Assembly (NCBI GenBank): GCA_025345505.1
Contig: JANVCC010000011.1
Coordinates: 8,509,098 to 8,573,097 of the forward strand
Direction: 5' to 3'
From: Todiramphus chloris collaris
Lineage: Eukaryota > Chordata > Aves > Coraciiformes > Alcedinidae
DNA length: 64,000 nucleotides
Made by a program: the position numbers and the translations under genes. The notes beneath the pieces are model-generated. The model was not told where the DNA came from. It made no database searches and saw only the letters and a list, made by a program, of their open reading frames with translations. Shown here one piece after another: positions 12,301-22,680 of this stretch. The stretch's first letter is position 1, and every line of letters begins with the position of its first letter.

Positions 12301-15300
12301 GGAGCTAACAGAAGACAATAAAGCCAAAGGCTTTGGCATGTTTAGAGCATGCACTTCCAAGCTTAGTTTAGGTAAAACCACTGACCCATGTGGTTAGCAG
12401 GTCTGTGCTGGGAAATAGAAAATGCCACTCACACCTCCATGCAGGTTTTGTTCTCTTTGAAATAGCCCAGGTCCTAGTCCTTATCCACCTACCTGAGCAT
12501 GAAAACCTCTGCTGTAAAAGGAGGTACATTTATGAAAAGATGTTTCACCTGGGAAAAAAAAGTTAATCCAAAATCTAGATAATGTTTCTTAAGAAAAGTA
12601 GAACATAAGTTTCATTCCAAAAGAATGCCCTGCTGAAAAGAAGGCATTGTTAACTCAGGTGTGTTTTCTCCATGTACTGTGGGGCTTTTGCTATGGCCAG
12701 TACTTTAGACAGCCATAGCCTATCAGTCCTACTATCAGTCCTCACTTGCTTGCGTTTGCTGTTTATAGATCCTTGACATTCTCTGGAGTGACCCAAGAAG
12801 CCAAAATGGCTGTACACCAAACAAGAGTCGAGGAGGAGGTTGTTACTTTGGTCCTGATGTCACTGCCAAGCTGTTTAAAAGGTATAACCTGAAGATGCTC
12901 ATCAGGTCTCATGAATTTAAGCCAGAAGGTTATGAGATCAGCCACGATGGGAAGGTGAGATGCTTCCACATAAATTAGTTGAATTTCACAGGCATATTCA
13001 CAACAGATTTGTCTGCAAAGGTGAATAAAAAAAAAAAAGAGTGGCTTCTTTAAAACAGATTTTGTGGAATTTTGTGCTTGATCGATATTAGAATAAATTG
13101 CAGAGTTATGACAAAATTCTTTACAGCTTCAGGGCATGAGGATTGGCTTATTACTCATGTGAAAACAAATGAACATCAACAGAATTCCTGATGAGAGTTA
13201 TGTGTAAATACAGTGCAAGATATATTTCAGGGCTCTAGAAACCTTTTAATTTAATAATTTCTCTTCTAGCCCTGCTTTCTGACATGCTTTTATCAGGAGG
13301 CCAGCAAGAATCCTGCAAACAACATCTATCTTAGAGGTTCTTGTTAAACAGCATGTTATATGACACTGCTCTCTAAACTGAAGTCTTCCCATGACAGGCC
13401 AAAAACACAGGCCTGGAGCTCTGACTCAAAAAGTGTCAGCAATTTGGTGAACAAAAGAGTTGTTGATCTCCGGTTTTGTATGTAGACATTTAATGTTGTA
13501 ACCTGCATGTTTTTCTAAGCTCAGTTTCAGAAATCTATCTCAAGAAGGGCTGTTCTAGCCAATCCAGTTTCTTTGTTTCCTGTGATCAGGTCATCACTAT
13601 ATTTTCTGCCTCTAACTATTACGAGGAGGGGAGCAACCGGGGAGCGTACATCAAGCTGAATCCTGAACTGATTCCTCGGTTTGTACAGTATCAAGTCAGC
13701 AAGCACACCCGCAGGCAGAATCTTCGGGAGAGGTAAACCCGCGTGTTGGATGCAGTGAACGTGTACTCAGCCTGTTGCTAGTACCTGCTACAAACCTGTA
13801 ACTTGATTGGATAATTGAGTAGGCATCTCTTTTCCTTGGTTTTCCTCGGTTTTCCATTTTACCATTTAAATATTAATACAGTAGACCAAACGTGTTCTAA
13901 GTGCTCTAACTTGGGTTCCCGAGAAAGTCCCAAAGGTAATTAGCTGCGGTAAGGGGTTAGAACAGACAATTGTCAGGGACTCGTAAAGAGCCTGTGCCTG
14001 ACTGTCCGGTCTGCTTTAAGGCTGCAGCACTAATCTGGACAAATCCTGTTATGAATCGAGTCCAAAAAGTTTATGATGACAGCTTTGCCATGCCTAGCAC
14101 TGTGGTCAGATTTACTAAAGCAAAGCAGCTTAGAATTACCTGCATAAACTCATTTATCTCATCAATTCAGATTATTCTTATGGTTTGGGGTTTGTTTTTG
14201 CCGCCAGTGTTGTCTTTTAGGATGACCCTAAACATACTACATGTTCAAGGATACAAGAATTTGATAATGAATGTCAAAAAGCATGAAATTCTAGAGGATT
14301 TAAATCTTTTACTAGTCTGCTCTGCATTTTTTCCTCCTAGGGTGGGTACGATTGAATCATCTGCCTTGAAGTCCTTACGAGAGAAGATTTATGCTCACAG
14401 GTCTGAACTTACAAGTGCTTTTGCACAGTATGACCTCAACGGCACAGGTAACACTACCTCACTGTCTGGTTGCCACCATGGGGAAAACAGCTTCCGGGGG
14501 GGGGAGGCAGAGGGGGCAAACCCCATGGAAAGGGGTCCTGCCTGCCACTGTAAGGCTGCTTGCTCATATGTTCTTCCTGACCACAGAGGAGGAGAGGTGT
14601 TAGCAAGTGCTTACCTGCAGAAAACAAATTGAGAAGATAAAGCTTTTAAGTAGAAAAAAGTAAACAACTGAAACATAAGGGTAAATAAGGTGTTTGTTTT
14701 TGGGCAGAGAGTTTAAGCAGGCAGATCCAGCTCCAGAAGCTCAAAGGTCACCACCTTCATTTAGAGGTGTCTTCAGAAGATGTCAGTCAGGGAACTGGGG
14801 TCTCAGGTGAGGGGGAACTGCTCTCCTTCTGAGTCTGGGAGATACCCGATGAAAGTTGACTGGCTATGCCACTAACAGGCACACACTCACCCATCAGCTG
14901 AAGAAAAGTCAGCAGTAAATTGATACGTGAACCTTTTAGAAAGAACCAAGAAATTGATGATTTCTAGCACAAGTATAACTTTTCCACGATAGCTTCCCAC
15001 TTGACTGGGTTGTCATCTGTGCACCGAAAAGGGCAAACAGTAGCATGATGGTAGTACCTGTGGAAATGTCTGCTCCAGTCCTGCTGCTCATTGTTACAAG
15101 GGTTTTTATCCCAGGGTTAGGAGAAAATGTTTTGCAACTGTTCTTAAAACCAGCAGAATGCATGCTGGTGACTGATGTGTGCTGTGTCACTTACTGCTTG
15201 TAACCATGAACTGACCTCTTCCGGCAGGCAGGATTTCTGTCAATGACTGGGCTGCAGCGATGGAGTCTGTCCTACAGCTGGAACTGCCCTGGAGGATGCT

Positions 15301-16939
15301 GCGGTCTCAGTTGGCACAGATGAACCCAGATGGAGAAGTTGACTTCATGTCATGTTTTTATGATTTGAAAATAGGTCAACCTATAAAAGAGGTAAGGAGG
15401 AAAACGCCTCCTTGCAAATCTTGGAGGAACAGCTTTTGATGCAACTTGAGGCACGAGACAGTGGTTTGGCCAATCAGGTAGACAGCTACAACTGAACTAG
15501 TTGCAGAGCTTCCTTTTATAGTCACCGGAGGGAAATGAGCATTGCTAGGGTACGAGTCATCATTCCCTGCTAAGGTAGAGCCTTAAAATAGGTTGGATGA
15601 ATCACATGCCAGAACTGCTTCTTGCTTTCCGTTGACTTTCAAGGGCATTTGGATAACGGAGCTGAGGAGATGCGATCAATCCTACCCAAAGCACTCAACT
15701 CTTGCTCTTGCAAATGAGCTTTGTGGATGTGCTCCAGAGCCGTTCAGGCATCTGTGAGAGGGAGTCACATGTAGATGGACACTTACATGCTTAATGGTAC
15801 CCGAGAACTCTTCTACAGAGTCAAAATGTTACTGAGTGCCTGTCTAAGGCTTTGGTTATTTATCCACCACCATCATTTCTACACAGCAGCAAAAGCCTTG
15901 TGTTGAGTGTACAGCATACAGAATCTTCCCTAGATTATCCCTATTTCCACAAATAATTACTGATGGTAGGAGGTGTGACAGGCTCCTTTCCGCCCTGCCC
16001 TGCCCTCTGAAAGAGACAGGTTTTAGCTGATTATTCCTCAGGGCAAGAACAAAGTATCATTCCAAGGACCTCAAGCATAAGGATATTTTGGGGGTTTTAT
16101 CACTTGCCAAGTTAAACTGGGAAAGTAGATTTGCATAGTACATATTCTGTTGGTTAGACGAACTCAAACGAAGGTCTGAATGGTTTTCTGTATGCGATTT
16201 CTAAACCAGGCTCAGCCAGCTTTGGTGGAAACACTGTGCAGGTACAGAAAGGATCTGGAGATCATCTTTAACATCATTGACAAAGATCACTCAGGTAAGT
16301 CTAGGTGACTTCACTGTACCAGCACTGGGAAGCTTGTACTGGTTATCTTTCCCCTGTGTTTCCTCCTTATGGGTACCAAATATAGACAAACCAGAGGTGA
16401 TGTCATTTCCAGTTTAGGGAAGACTAATTTAAGCAGTGAGGCTGCAACCATATAAGGAACAGTGCACAGAGCCTAACTTGAGAAAAAAATTCTCACATGT
16501 CCCATCTTTTGGAGGCTTTTTCTCCCTGTCACTCTCAGTATTTACTGTTTTCTCAGTTCCACTGTTGAAAGCATTACATCATTACCCAAAGTAAAAATGT
16601 ACCTCAGCCATGGAACCACAAAGCTCACCCAAGCCATGGGAGGTGGGTAACTTCCTTGCAGTGAAGGCGTGTGCACACACGTGTTTGTGTGAGCAGGAAG
16701 GGGAAAGAGCACTGGAAAAAGCAACCTGCTCTTTGTCTCTTCTAGGTCTGATTTCTCTTGAGGAGTTTGGCCAGACTTGGAAACTCTTCACTTCTCACCT
16801 GGGCATTGATGTATGTGATGAATCCATTGACAAGTTAGTCCTCAGCATAGACTACAACAAAGATGGCCACATTGACTTCAATGAATTTTTAGAGGCCTTT
16901 CACGTGGTTCATAGGCTAGAAAAAAAGGCAAACTCGTGA
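240..16939 (+). CDS. PPEF1: Serine/threonine protein phosphatase with EF-hands 1 (PPEF/rdgC family), 5'-truncated by window edge
   Basis: PPEF/rdgC phosphatases dephosphorylate Ser/Thr using a two-metal PPP centre and carry calcium-binding EF-hands; PPEF1 is expressed mainly in sensory and neural tissue. Coding exons: 240-354, 2214-2260, 6123-6289, 8545-8581, 9146-9295, 11119-11319, 12769-12954, 13590-13732, 14341-14447, 15228-15391, 16210-16294 and 16746-16939. They total 1596 bases in one open frame (531 residues plus TGA), all with GT-AG introns. Visible motifs in order are GDLHG, GDFVDRG, RGNHED, HGGIS, IRSHE and [10 protein letters not shown], so the metal ligands and catalytic His are present. 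EF loops follow: DLNGTGRISVND, DKDHSGLISLEE and [12 protein letters not shown]. The human protein is about 653 residues, so about 130 N-terminal residues (Met-Gly start, IQ motif) lie outside the window. PPEF1 rather than PPEF2 is preferred from residue similarity and from the convergent PHKA2 neighbour. The linker at 11119-11319 is strongly diverged. Confidence 0.95.
2144..2165 (+). repeat. T22 homopolymer run
   Basis: Twenty-two consecutive T lie about 50 bases upstream of a PPEF1 acceptor. It could be a simple repeat or the oligo-A tail of an old antisense insertion. Confidence 0.8.
2214..2260 (+). CDS. PPEF1: PPEF1 exon (GDLHG metal-binding motif)
   Basis: This 47-base exon reads (G)[15 protein letters not shown]. 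The split Gly codon joins it in phase to the previous exon. GDxHG supplies two metal ligands in PPP phosphatases. Acceptor ttgtttcctgtag, donor gtaagt. Confidence 0.95.
2261..6122 (+). other. PPEF1: PPEF1 intron of 3.9 kb, nothing recognised
   Basis: It lies between the GDLHG exon and the GDFVDRG exon. It is AT-rich. I saw no conserved coding segment, no recognisable transposon and only short homopolymer runs. Confidence 0.7.
6123..6289 (+). CDS. PPEF1: PPEF1 exon (GDFVDRG and GNHED motifs)
   Basis: It starts [20 protein letters not shown] and ends [12 protein letters not shown] plus two bases of Arg. It carries the second and third PPP signature motifs (bridging Asp, Asn ligand, catalytic His). 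Acceptor tttctttctgcag, donor gtaaat. Confidence 0.96.
7047..7222 (+). repeat. A/C-only low-complexity tract
   Basis: About 175 bases are almost entirely A and C, with scattered G and very few T, in a PPEF1 intron. There is no fixed repeat unit. Apparent ORFs on the opposite strand here encode only Phe/Cys/Val/Trp-rich low-complexity peptide. Confidence 0.8.
7487..8199 (+). mobile_element. CR1 LINE 3' fragment (sense)
   Basis: The nucleotide pattern is that of the 3' end of avian CR1, starting near ggggttgacctgctggaaag and ending in the direct repeats cattctgtgattctgtgatc. Translated pieces such as [20 protein letters not shown] and [20 protein letters not shown] are the end of the CR1 reverse-transcriptase ORF. 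The frame breaks near 7887, so it is a dead copy. It lies in a PPEF1 intron. Confidence 0.92.
8545..8581 (+). CDS. PPEF1: PPEF1 exon (37-base microexon of the catalytic domain)
   Basis: It reads (R)[12 protein letters not shown] and is in phase with both neighbours. Human PPEF1 has YGFTKEILHKYK here. The exon is too short to be found as an ORF; it was placed from homology plus the acceptor ctatttttag and donor gtaagt. Confidence 0.93.
8738..8845 (+). mobile_element. Short CR1 3' tail fragment (sense)
   Basis: It contains caaacctgctttggtggtgg and ggttggactggaagatctct, followed by ccttccaactcccaa. This is the same 3' tail as the CR1 copy ending at 8199, but only about 100 bases remain. Confidence 0.8.
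9146..9295 (+). CDS. PPEF1: PPEF1 exon (HGGIS motif)
   Basis: These 50 codons begin [20 protein letters not shown] and contain [14 protein letters not shown], whose His is a metal ligand. It ends ALERSK at donor gtaaga. A second gtaag sits five bases upstream inside the exon, but the downstream one keeps the frame. Confidence 0.95.
10465..10482 (+). repeat. G18 homopolymer run
   Basis: Eighteen consecutive G lie in the PPEF1 intron before the linker exon. The length in the assembly may be unreliable. Confidence 0.85.
11119..11319 (+). CDS. PPEF1: PPEF1 exon (diverged, probably disordered linker inside the catalytic domain)
   Basis: These 67 codons start [20 protein letters not shown] and end [11 protein letters not shown], rich in Ser, Pro, Lys and Gln. 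Only the ends resemble human PPEF1 (MKSVLIPP at the start, EHEWEQ at the end). The middle is unlike the human linker and, by my recollection, about 15 residues longer. Phase 0 on both sides, acceptor gttttctttaag, donor gtaggt. Confidence 0.88.
12769..12954 (+). CDS. PPEF1: PPEF1 exon (ILWSDP ... IRSHE)
   Basis: These 62 codons read [20 protein letters not shown], then [16 protein letters not shown], then [25 protein letters not shown] provides a metal-ligand His of the PPP fold. Acceptor gctgtttatag, donor gtgaga. Confidence 0.96.
13590..13732 (+). CDS. PPEF1: PPEF1 exon (end of catalytic domain)
   Basis: It reads [20 protein letters not shown], then [20 protein letters not shown] and [23 protein letters not shown] closes the PPP catalytic core. 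It ends with two bases of an Arg codon completed in the next exon. Donor gtaaac. Confidence 0.96.
14341..14447 (+). CDS. PPEF1: PPEF1 exon (first half of an EF-hand)
   Basis: It begins (R)[19 protein letters not shown] and ends FAQYDLNGT plus one base of Gly. The EF loop is split across the intron (DLNGT, then GRISVND). Acceptor tttttcctcctag, donor gtaaca. The reading frame stays open far into both flanking introns (see findings). Confidence 0.93.
15228..15391 (+). CDS. PPEF1: PPEF1 exon (EF-hand 1 second half plus degenerate EF-hand)
   Basis: It reads (G)[19 protein letters not shown], then [20 protein letters not shown] and [15 protein letters not shown]. The first part completes the EF loop begun in the previous exon. 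The segment around NPDGEVDF looks like an EF loop that has lost its ligands at positions 1 and 12. Acceptor cttccggcag, donor gtaagg. Confidence 0.94.
16210..16294 (+). CDS. PPEF1: PPEF1 exon (start of EF-hand 3)
   Basis: It reads [20 protein letters not shown], then NIIDKDHS plus one base of Gly. The calcium loop DKDHSGLISLEE is split by the intron after the first base of the Gly codon. Acceptor tttctaaaccag, donor gtaagt. Confidence 0.95.
16746..16939 (+). CDS. PPEF1: PPEF1 terminal exon (EF-hands 3 and 4, stop)
   Basis: It begins (G)[19 protein letters not shown], contains the canonical loop [12 protein letters not shown], and ends [12 protein letters not shown] followed by TGA at 16937-16939. 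Human PPEF1 has FNEFLKAFYVVHRYEDL here, so the bird C-terminus ends a few residues earlier. Acceptor gtctcttctag. Confidence 0.96.
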
Positions 16940-17720
16940 AAAGGTAGCATGTCTTGGGGGCTGTCGTGGAAGCTCTTCACCTCCCTGTCGTAGTCATAAG
17001 CAGTCAGGGAAACCAGTTTCCAGACTGACACACACTAAAGAGGCTGCTCACTATGATAAGCATTGCGGTCACCATGTAAGCCTTTATTTAGTCCTTTCTG
17101 GATCACGTGTACCTGCCAGTGATGAGACAGAAGAGATGAAAACCCGCTACTTACTGTCCTGTTACTGCTGTGATAGTGCCTTTATTCTCCCCCTGGATGG
17201 CATCGCCCCCATCAATCTAATCTGTGAACACTGCCAAGGTTGCATCTAGAGCCCCATGGGAAGAGACACCTCAGTATGTTTCTTTCAGCAGCCCTTAGTG
17301 ACAGCTGAGGAATAGCATTGGTGACCACAAGGAACGTATCAGACCCTCCCATGCGATATAATGGGCATGACAGAGGCCTTCTGACTGCCAATCCAAGAGA
17401 GGAAAAGAGGGAAGAAGAACCATCTAGTTAAAAGTGGTAGTTCTGCATTTAATCTTACTCTTTGCATGATGCAGTGGAATTAGACATTCCAGGTCCCTAC
17501 CTGTCCTCCTTGAAGTTTACAGACACAACCTGAGGGACCTTAGTTTAAAGGTGTTTACACTTGCACTGGATTTCCTCTTGCCACTAATTACTTCTCCCTA
17601 CATTTCTTGGGGTCTGGAGCTAAGGAATAGCCATAACTCATCACCTTAAGGAAAGCTAAATCTATAGCATGTTACCTAGCATATGAAAGATCATAAAATA
17701 AAGCTTTAGCTTTCACAGTC
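16940..17720 (+). other. PPEF1: PPEF1 3' untranslated region (right end approximate)
   Basis: This is non-coding sequence after the TGA, running to just past the AATAAA at 17697. No repeat of note was seen. The cleavage site is inferred, not observed. Confidence 0.6.
17697..17702 (+). promoter_or_regulatory. PPEF1: Polyadenylation signal AATAAA for PPEF1
   Basis: A perfect AATAAA lies about 760 bases after the stop codon. A GT-rich stretch (gtgtggtgtcttttt) follows about 25 bases downstream, as expected for a cleavage and polyadenylation site. Confidence 0.65.
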
Positions 17721-20700
17721 ACATGGAAGTGTGGTGTCTTTTTCCCGGTACTTTGGTATCTACGCCTACCAGAGTACAACACCTGTTTCCCCAAGATGAA
17801 CTGGATTTCTTTAAAACAAAGAGATGAGTAAAAACACAGAAGTAAACCAATTTTGATACTACCCAACCTACATATTCTTGCATATAGTTAAGCACAAGCC
17901 AAGTAAGGTAAACTGAGAAATACAGAAACTGATTTTTTCAAACACAGAAAGCTGGACAAGCCCAGTGCACCCAGCCTTCCCCCAGACTGACAGCCAATAT
18001 TCCCATCCCTGCAAGCACCACCCCGACCACTCCCAGGGGGACAGGAGGGAGATCTGGACCCCATTCTCTTGCATACTGTACTCTGAAAGCAGCACACTGA
18101 CGTAAAGTGAAGTGCAGCCAGGTCAGGAGCTTTCTGAAAGCAGTATTGCCTCCTTCAGCCTCAGTGAATATAATGTGCATAAATTGCTTTTAGGGTAGGA
18201 AAAGGTTCCAGCCTAGCCCATCTTTAAATTTTAATAGTGAAAGATAAGCTAAGTAAAGTGGTGAGGTTTTTATTTAATAACAGTGTTCAAAGTACAAAAA
18301 AAGCACATCCTTCCCAGTGTATCCACACAGGATGTAAGGGCAGCCCAAGCTTTTAAGTTACTGCCGTCTTTCTTAAATCTCATTTTTTACAATTAAATAC
18401 AAAATACTTTTCCAGAAGTATTTGGTGTCTGGGTAGCTGACTGAATACCCGTGCACACACTTACTTCTATTGCCTAGGGGAGAGGGAGAGAAAAATCTTT
18501 ACTAGGGCAAACAAAATTTACTGTTAAATTTTAATGGCACTGGTAATATTCAATGTGAATTTTTAGCATGCATTTATCCTGACCTACGCAGTGTGAGGAT
18601 CAGCCCCACCGTAGTCCAGTGGAGTGAGAAAAAAGACTCCAGTGAAGATGGACAACCACACAGCACTTCCCCCCACCGATTTCCTTGCCGTGGGTGCGAA
18701 GTGACAAGGTAGAACGGGACAGTGCAGCTCTGGAGTCCTCCTTTGTCAGCCCCCAGAAAAGAGGCCGTAGCCAGGGTGTGAAGCAAGAGGTGGGAACTCA
18801 GACGTCTGACAGCCTCCAACTTAGACACCCCCCTCTAATGACCTGTTCCTGAAGCTACCCTAGGGGGAAGCTGAGCAATCACTTGCTGAAAGGGGGTGTA
18901 AAAGTGAGGCCACAGTGCAGTGCTTCACTCAGCCAGCAGCAAGAAGAGGCTTTCTGGGATGCAGTGAAGAAGTTCAAGAGGAGCTGAGTCACGGAGACAA
19001 AAAAAAGGAAGAAGCCTGCCCTGTCAGCTGCTAGCAGCACACAGCAGCCCCCTGACCCCGAACAGAAGAAGGAGGGGTGGCAGGGGGAGTAACTGTGAAA
19101 CATCTAACGGCAGGAATAACAGCCACTTGAGATTGAAACTTTTGAGTGGGAGAGAGCCCAGCTACTTGTACTTACATCCAAACTGCTCAAGCTGAAGCTC
19201 TTCTTCCATAGGCCTCAGCCCCAATCCACTTTTTTTATCCCAGAAGTTTATGCAGCAGCTATTTAATAATACAGCTGTGAGTGGTCCTTTGAGCAGGGAC
19301 TGAATCAGTGTGTAGCTGAGTGTCCAAACTCTTGCCCTGTGGGTACCGATACCACCACTGGTGGTGACTCTCCTCCCACTTTCTGGGCCGCTCTGCTCCA
19401 ACCTCCAGACCAGACCAGAACATGCCCAATATCGGCCCTGGGCTGACCCAGGCTCCCCCTTCACTCAAGCCACTATCTGCTGCCAGAGGGGTGACACAAT
19501 CCTGCAGTGCCCTGTGCTCGCAGGGGTGCAGCCCAGCTGTTTCACCACCCACCACAGAAAGTGACTGCCCCATTTTAGGTCAGCGAGGCACTGCACAGCT
19601 CGCCTTCACCTCCCAGGAACAAGCAGGGCTCTCTCCCTGTAGAAGGAGACCACAATTAGTGGGACAGAAGCCAGACAGGCTTTTTTTTCTACCTCAACCG
19701 TTAAATTTTCACGTCTACTTGTAGGAACAGCCGCTGAGTGAGACTGATGCCGCTTTCGATTTGTCTACTTTGACAAACTCGTGTCCTTTACAGAGCGGCA
19801 GGGCAAAGGAAACAGCCGTGAGGCAGCAGTCAGGGAGGAGCTGGGTTGAGGCCAGCATGCAGTATGTGCTCCGAGCTGGCCTGTGCCCCTGACTAGTCCC
19901 GTTTCTGTCCACAGTCATGTCTGTCTGACCCCAGAGCTGTGCAGGTGCTTCTGTCCCCACGGCTGCAAACTGCTCAGGGCAGCAGCGGCCATCAGATGGG
20001 AAAGAGCAGGTCTCGGGTGGGTCTATTTTAATTCATTAATGCCCTTGTTCCTGAGGCACAGGATGTGTCTGTTCACATTCACCTTCTTTCCACAACTGAG
20101 TTTCCATGGACTTGAAGCTGTCCGTGCCATCCTCTGCTGGGTCCCCAGGGAAGCCCGACAGCCAAGTCCAGCCTCTGCCGATTAGCTCCAACTGGAATGG
20201 TTCTTCAGTGTGAGCAGTAATGCAGCAGCAAGTTGCGGCTGTGCCCAACCTGGAAGTAACACCTCCCGTGGCCTTGTGTTTCAGAATCCCAACCTTTGCC
20301 ACCAGCTGAAGATCACACAAATCCTTTCTGAATGCCTGTGCTCCATGTGATAATTGATCGCGATGATCATAAATACATGTAAATACATGTAAAGCCAGCT
20401 ACACCACTCCTCATTTCTGAAAACAAGATCACACTGCAGGTAAAAACAATAAATAAATTAAATGCCTGAGGGAAGGTCATCTTGCATCTCTCATAATCCA
20501 AGATTAAATCAGAAAAGCAAAAAGAACTGCTACTGCTGACTTTTTGTATGATACTGGATAGATAGTACAAGAAACCGTTACACTGGGTTTTGTGTGCTGA
20601 CGCTCTGCACTGTCATGTCACATCTCTCTGCTTAAACTAGAGAAAGGACTTTACTTTCATTTGCCGAGAAACAAGCTAAGTGATCTCTCAGAAGACATCT

Positions 20701-22352
20701 GAAAAGAAAAAAAAAAAAAAAAGAAACAAAGGGAAAACCCTACAAAAGAGGCATGATGCCAATAAAATGACTTCCACATGCAAGTGCTTACTGTACCTGA
20801 CCCACACCTCCACACAAGCCCCTCAACAGGCCCACAGTTTTCATGGTGGTTAAAACAGCACATGTCTCTCTCAGAGCATCCAGCCCAAGGGCTCCTAGAA
20901 CTTTGGGCTGCTAAACTCTTCTGGTCTCTGCAAAACCATGAAACCACCTCCTAAAGCCTCCCACACCTTCGCTCTCTTCAGCCAGCGTCCAGACACTGTT
21001 TCAGCAGCAGCAGCAGCAGCTGTGGAGGGGCAGCAGGCAGGGTGGCACAGCCAGCAGGTGCTCAGCCTCCACGGGACCATGGGTGCTGATGAATGGCAAC
21101 GGAAACAGGGGATTAATTCCCTCTTTTTATCAAGTTATTTCAAGTATCTGTATAAAACTGGAACCAAAAACTCTATTCTCAACTATTACTACAAAAAAAA
21201 GTTTTCGAATCCTGTAAAAATGGCATAGTTATGTTTTGTAAGAGTGCAGGAGGTGGTCCTAACGGAAATAAGCTTCACAGGTTTGTTAGCTCAGAAAATA
21301 CTTTTTAGAGGCCAGATCTGCTCTTTTCCCCTCTACCTGGCGAGACAGAATCTCTCCAACGCGTTCTGCTCACAGGGCAGCAGTGCTGGCACACCTTCCC
21401 AGGGCTGAGGGAGCCTGCGGCTGCCGCAGGGGCAAAAGCTACAGCCGCTTTCCTACGCTGTCAGACGGAGTCTGCTGGCTGGCACAAGCAAAACCCCAGC
21501 CGACACCTGGGGTAAAACGGGGCTTTGCCCTCCAGAGGCAGCTCACCTTTGCTGCCAGTTTAAATGGCTGCAGAGCCATTTCCTTCAGGACACACTTGCT
21601 CCCCTTGCAGCAGCTCGGGGCAGCTCCAGAAACTGGTTTCCAGTGGACAGATTGAAGGTGCAGGCGCTAACCTGGGAGCCATCTCAAGGAACACTTCCAG
21701 GCAGCCCATCCCTAACTACATGCACAAGTACGACTTCAAATTAAAAAATAAAATTAAATTAAAAAAAAGGGAAGAAATAAAAGGGAAACATCAAAGCCTG
21801 CCATAAACTCATGCTGCACTGGAAGCGTGGCAATTACGCCATCTTTAACTCGGAGGCTATTTGCAAGGGAAAGGACTGGGAGACTCGGAAAGGGTGCTTG
21901 AGTGGAAGAGGTTTATCTCGCTCCATTCAGAGGAAAGGATTACAGGCATAAAACTGTCTGTTGCCGTGGAGAAGCTGGAGTCTTGACATTTTGCCTCCAA
22001 AGCCTGGGGGATGCAGGGAAGGAAGCCATTTTGTTCAGATTAAAGACAGATGCAGCTTCCTGAGAGAGGCCACCCTGTCAAATTAGCGGACACTGTAAGA
22101 CATTTGTCTCAACCAGTGTCTGCCCTGCGCCGACTCGGTGCAAACGAGATGTGAATCTGGGTATGTGTGTATTAGAATCACCCGGTTATTTCAAGTTATT
22201 CCTATTCCTCCAATTTACATTCCCCTGGATGTTTCACACTGTGCATTAGTGATTCACAATGATGTACATTTACACACAGCAGGAGAAAAATTAATGAATT
22301 CCATCACTTCCCTTATTTGGGAGACTTTTTGCCTGAGATACAGCTCCCTCGT
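17721..22352. other. Intergenic region between converging PPEF1 and PHKA2
   Basis: No conserved protein segment was found on either strand. Open frames here are short, overlap on both strands and look like chance frames in GC-rich sequence (for example 19160-19725). A possible antisense AATAAA is at 18269-18274, and a CAG run is at 21001. Part of it could be PHKA2 3' UTR if a distal poly(A) site is used. Confidence 0.6.
21001..21020 (+). repeat. (CAG)n microsatellite, about six units
   Basis: A run of cag triplets (tttcagcagcagcagcagca) in the intergenic region. It is not inside any supported coding frame. Confidence 0.75.
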
Positions 22353-22358
22353 TTTATT
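22353..22358 (-). promoter_or_regulatory. PHKA2: Candidate PHKA2 polyadenylation signal AATAAA
   Basis: TTTATT on the + strand reads AATAAA on the - strand, about 320 bases after the PHKA2 stop. It has no strong GT-rich element behind it, and other sites (ATTAAA near 22423-22428, AATAAA at 18269-18274) are possible. Confidence 0.4.
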
Positions 22359-22680
22359 ATGCCTTTTGATCTCCACAGAGTAATCCGTTTTCCCCTTGGC
22401 AGAACTGTATAATTCTTGATAATTTAATATGAATTACATTTATGCACTTTGGGCAGAATAAGCCTTATTATTTGTTATTTCTCACACGCTCTCTTCAAAC
22501 CAGGCCAAATTCTACCTACCCGTTCCCCTCAGGTGGGGCACGCGCGTAGCATGACGATGAGTGTAATGTACTGAGGTAGTGCACGGCACACAAACATGCA
22601 GCAACCAAACCAGAGGGTTCATGACAGGGAAATGGGGAGAAAGTGCTTCTGAGCCTTCCCTGCCCCCAGCAAGGCATCGC
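22359..22680 (-). other. PHKA2: PHKA2 3' untranslated region (extent inferred)
   Basis: This lies directly after the stop codon on the - strand and before the nearest AATAAA. It is AT-rich with scattered ATTA cores. The real 3' end is not shown by the sequence alone. Confidence 0.5.

Noticed and set aside
1-17720. RS1 (retinoschisin), a PPEF1 neighbour in mammals
   Set aside because: No discoidin-domain segment was seen on either strand; it would be expected beyond the left edge.
19160-19725. Overlapping frames of about 100 codons on both strands in the intergenic region
   Set aside because: Frames on both strands at once in GC-rich DNA, without motifs, indicate chance rather than a gene.
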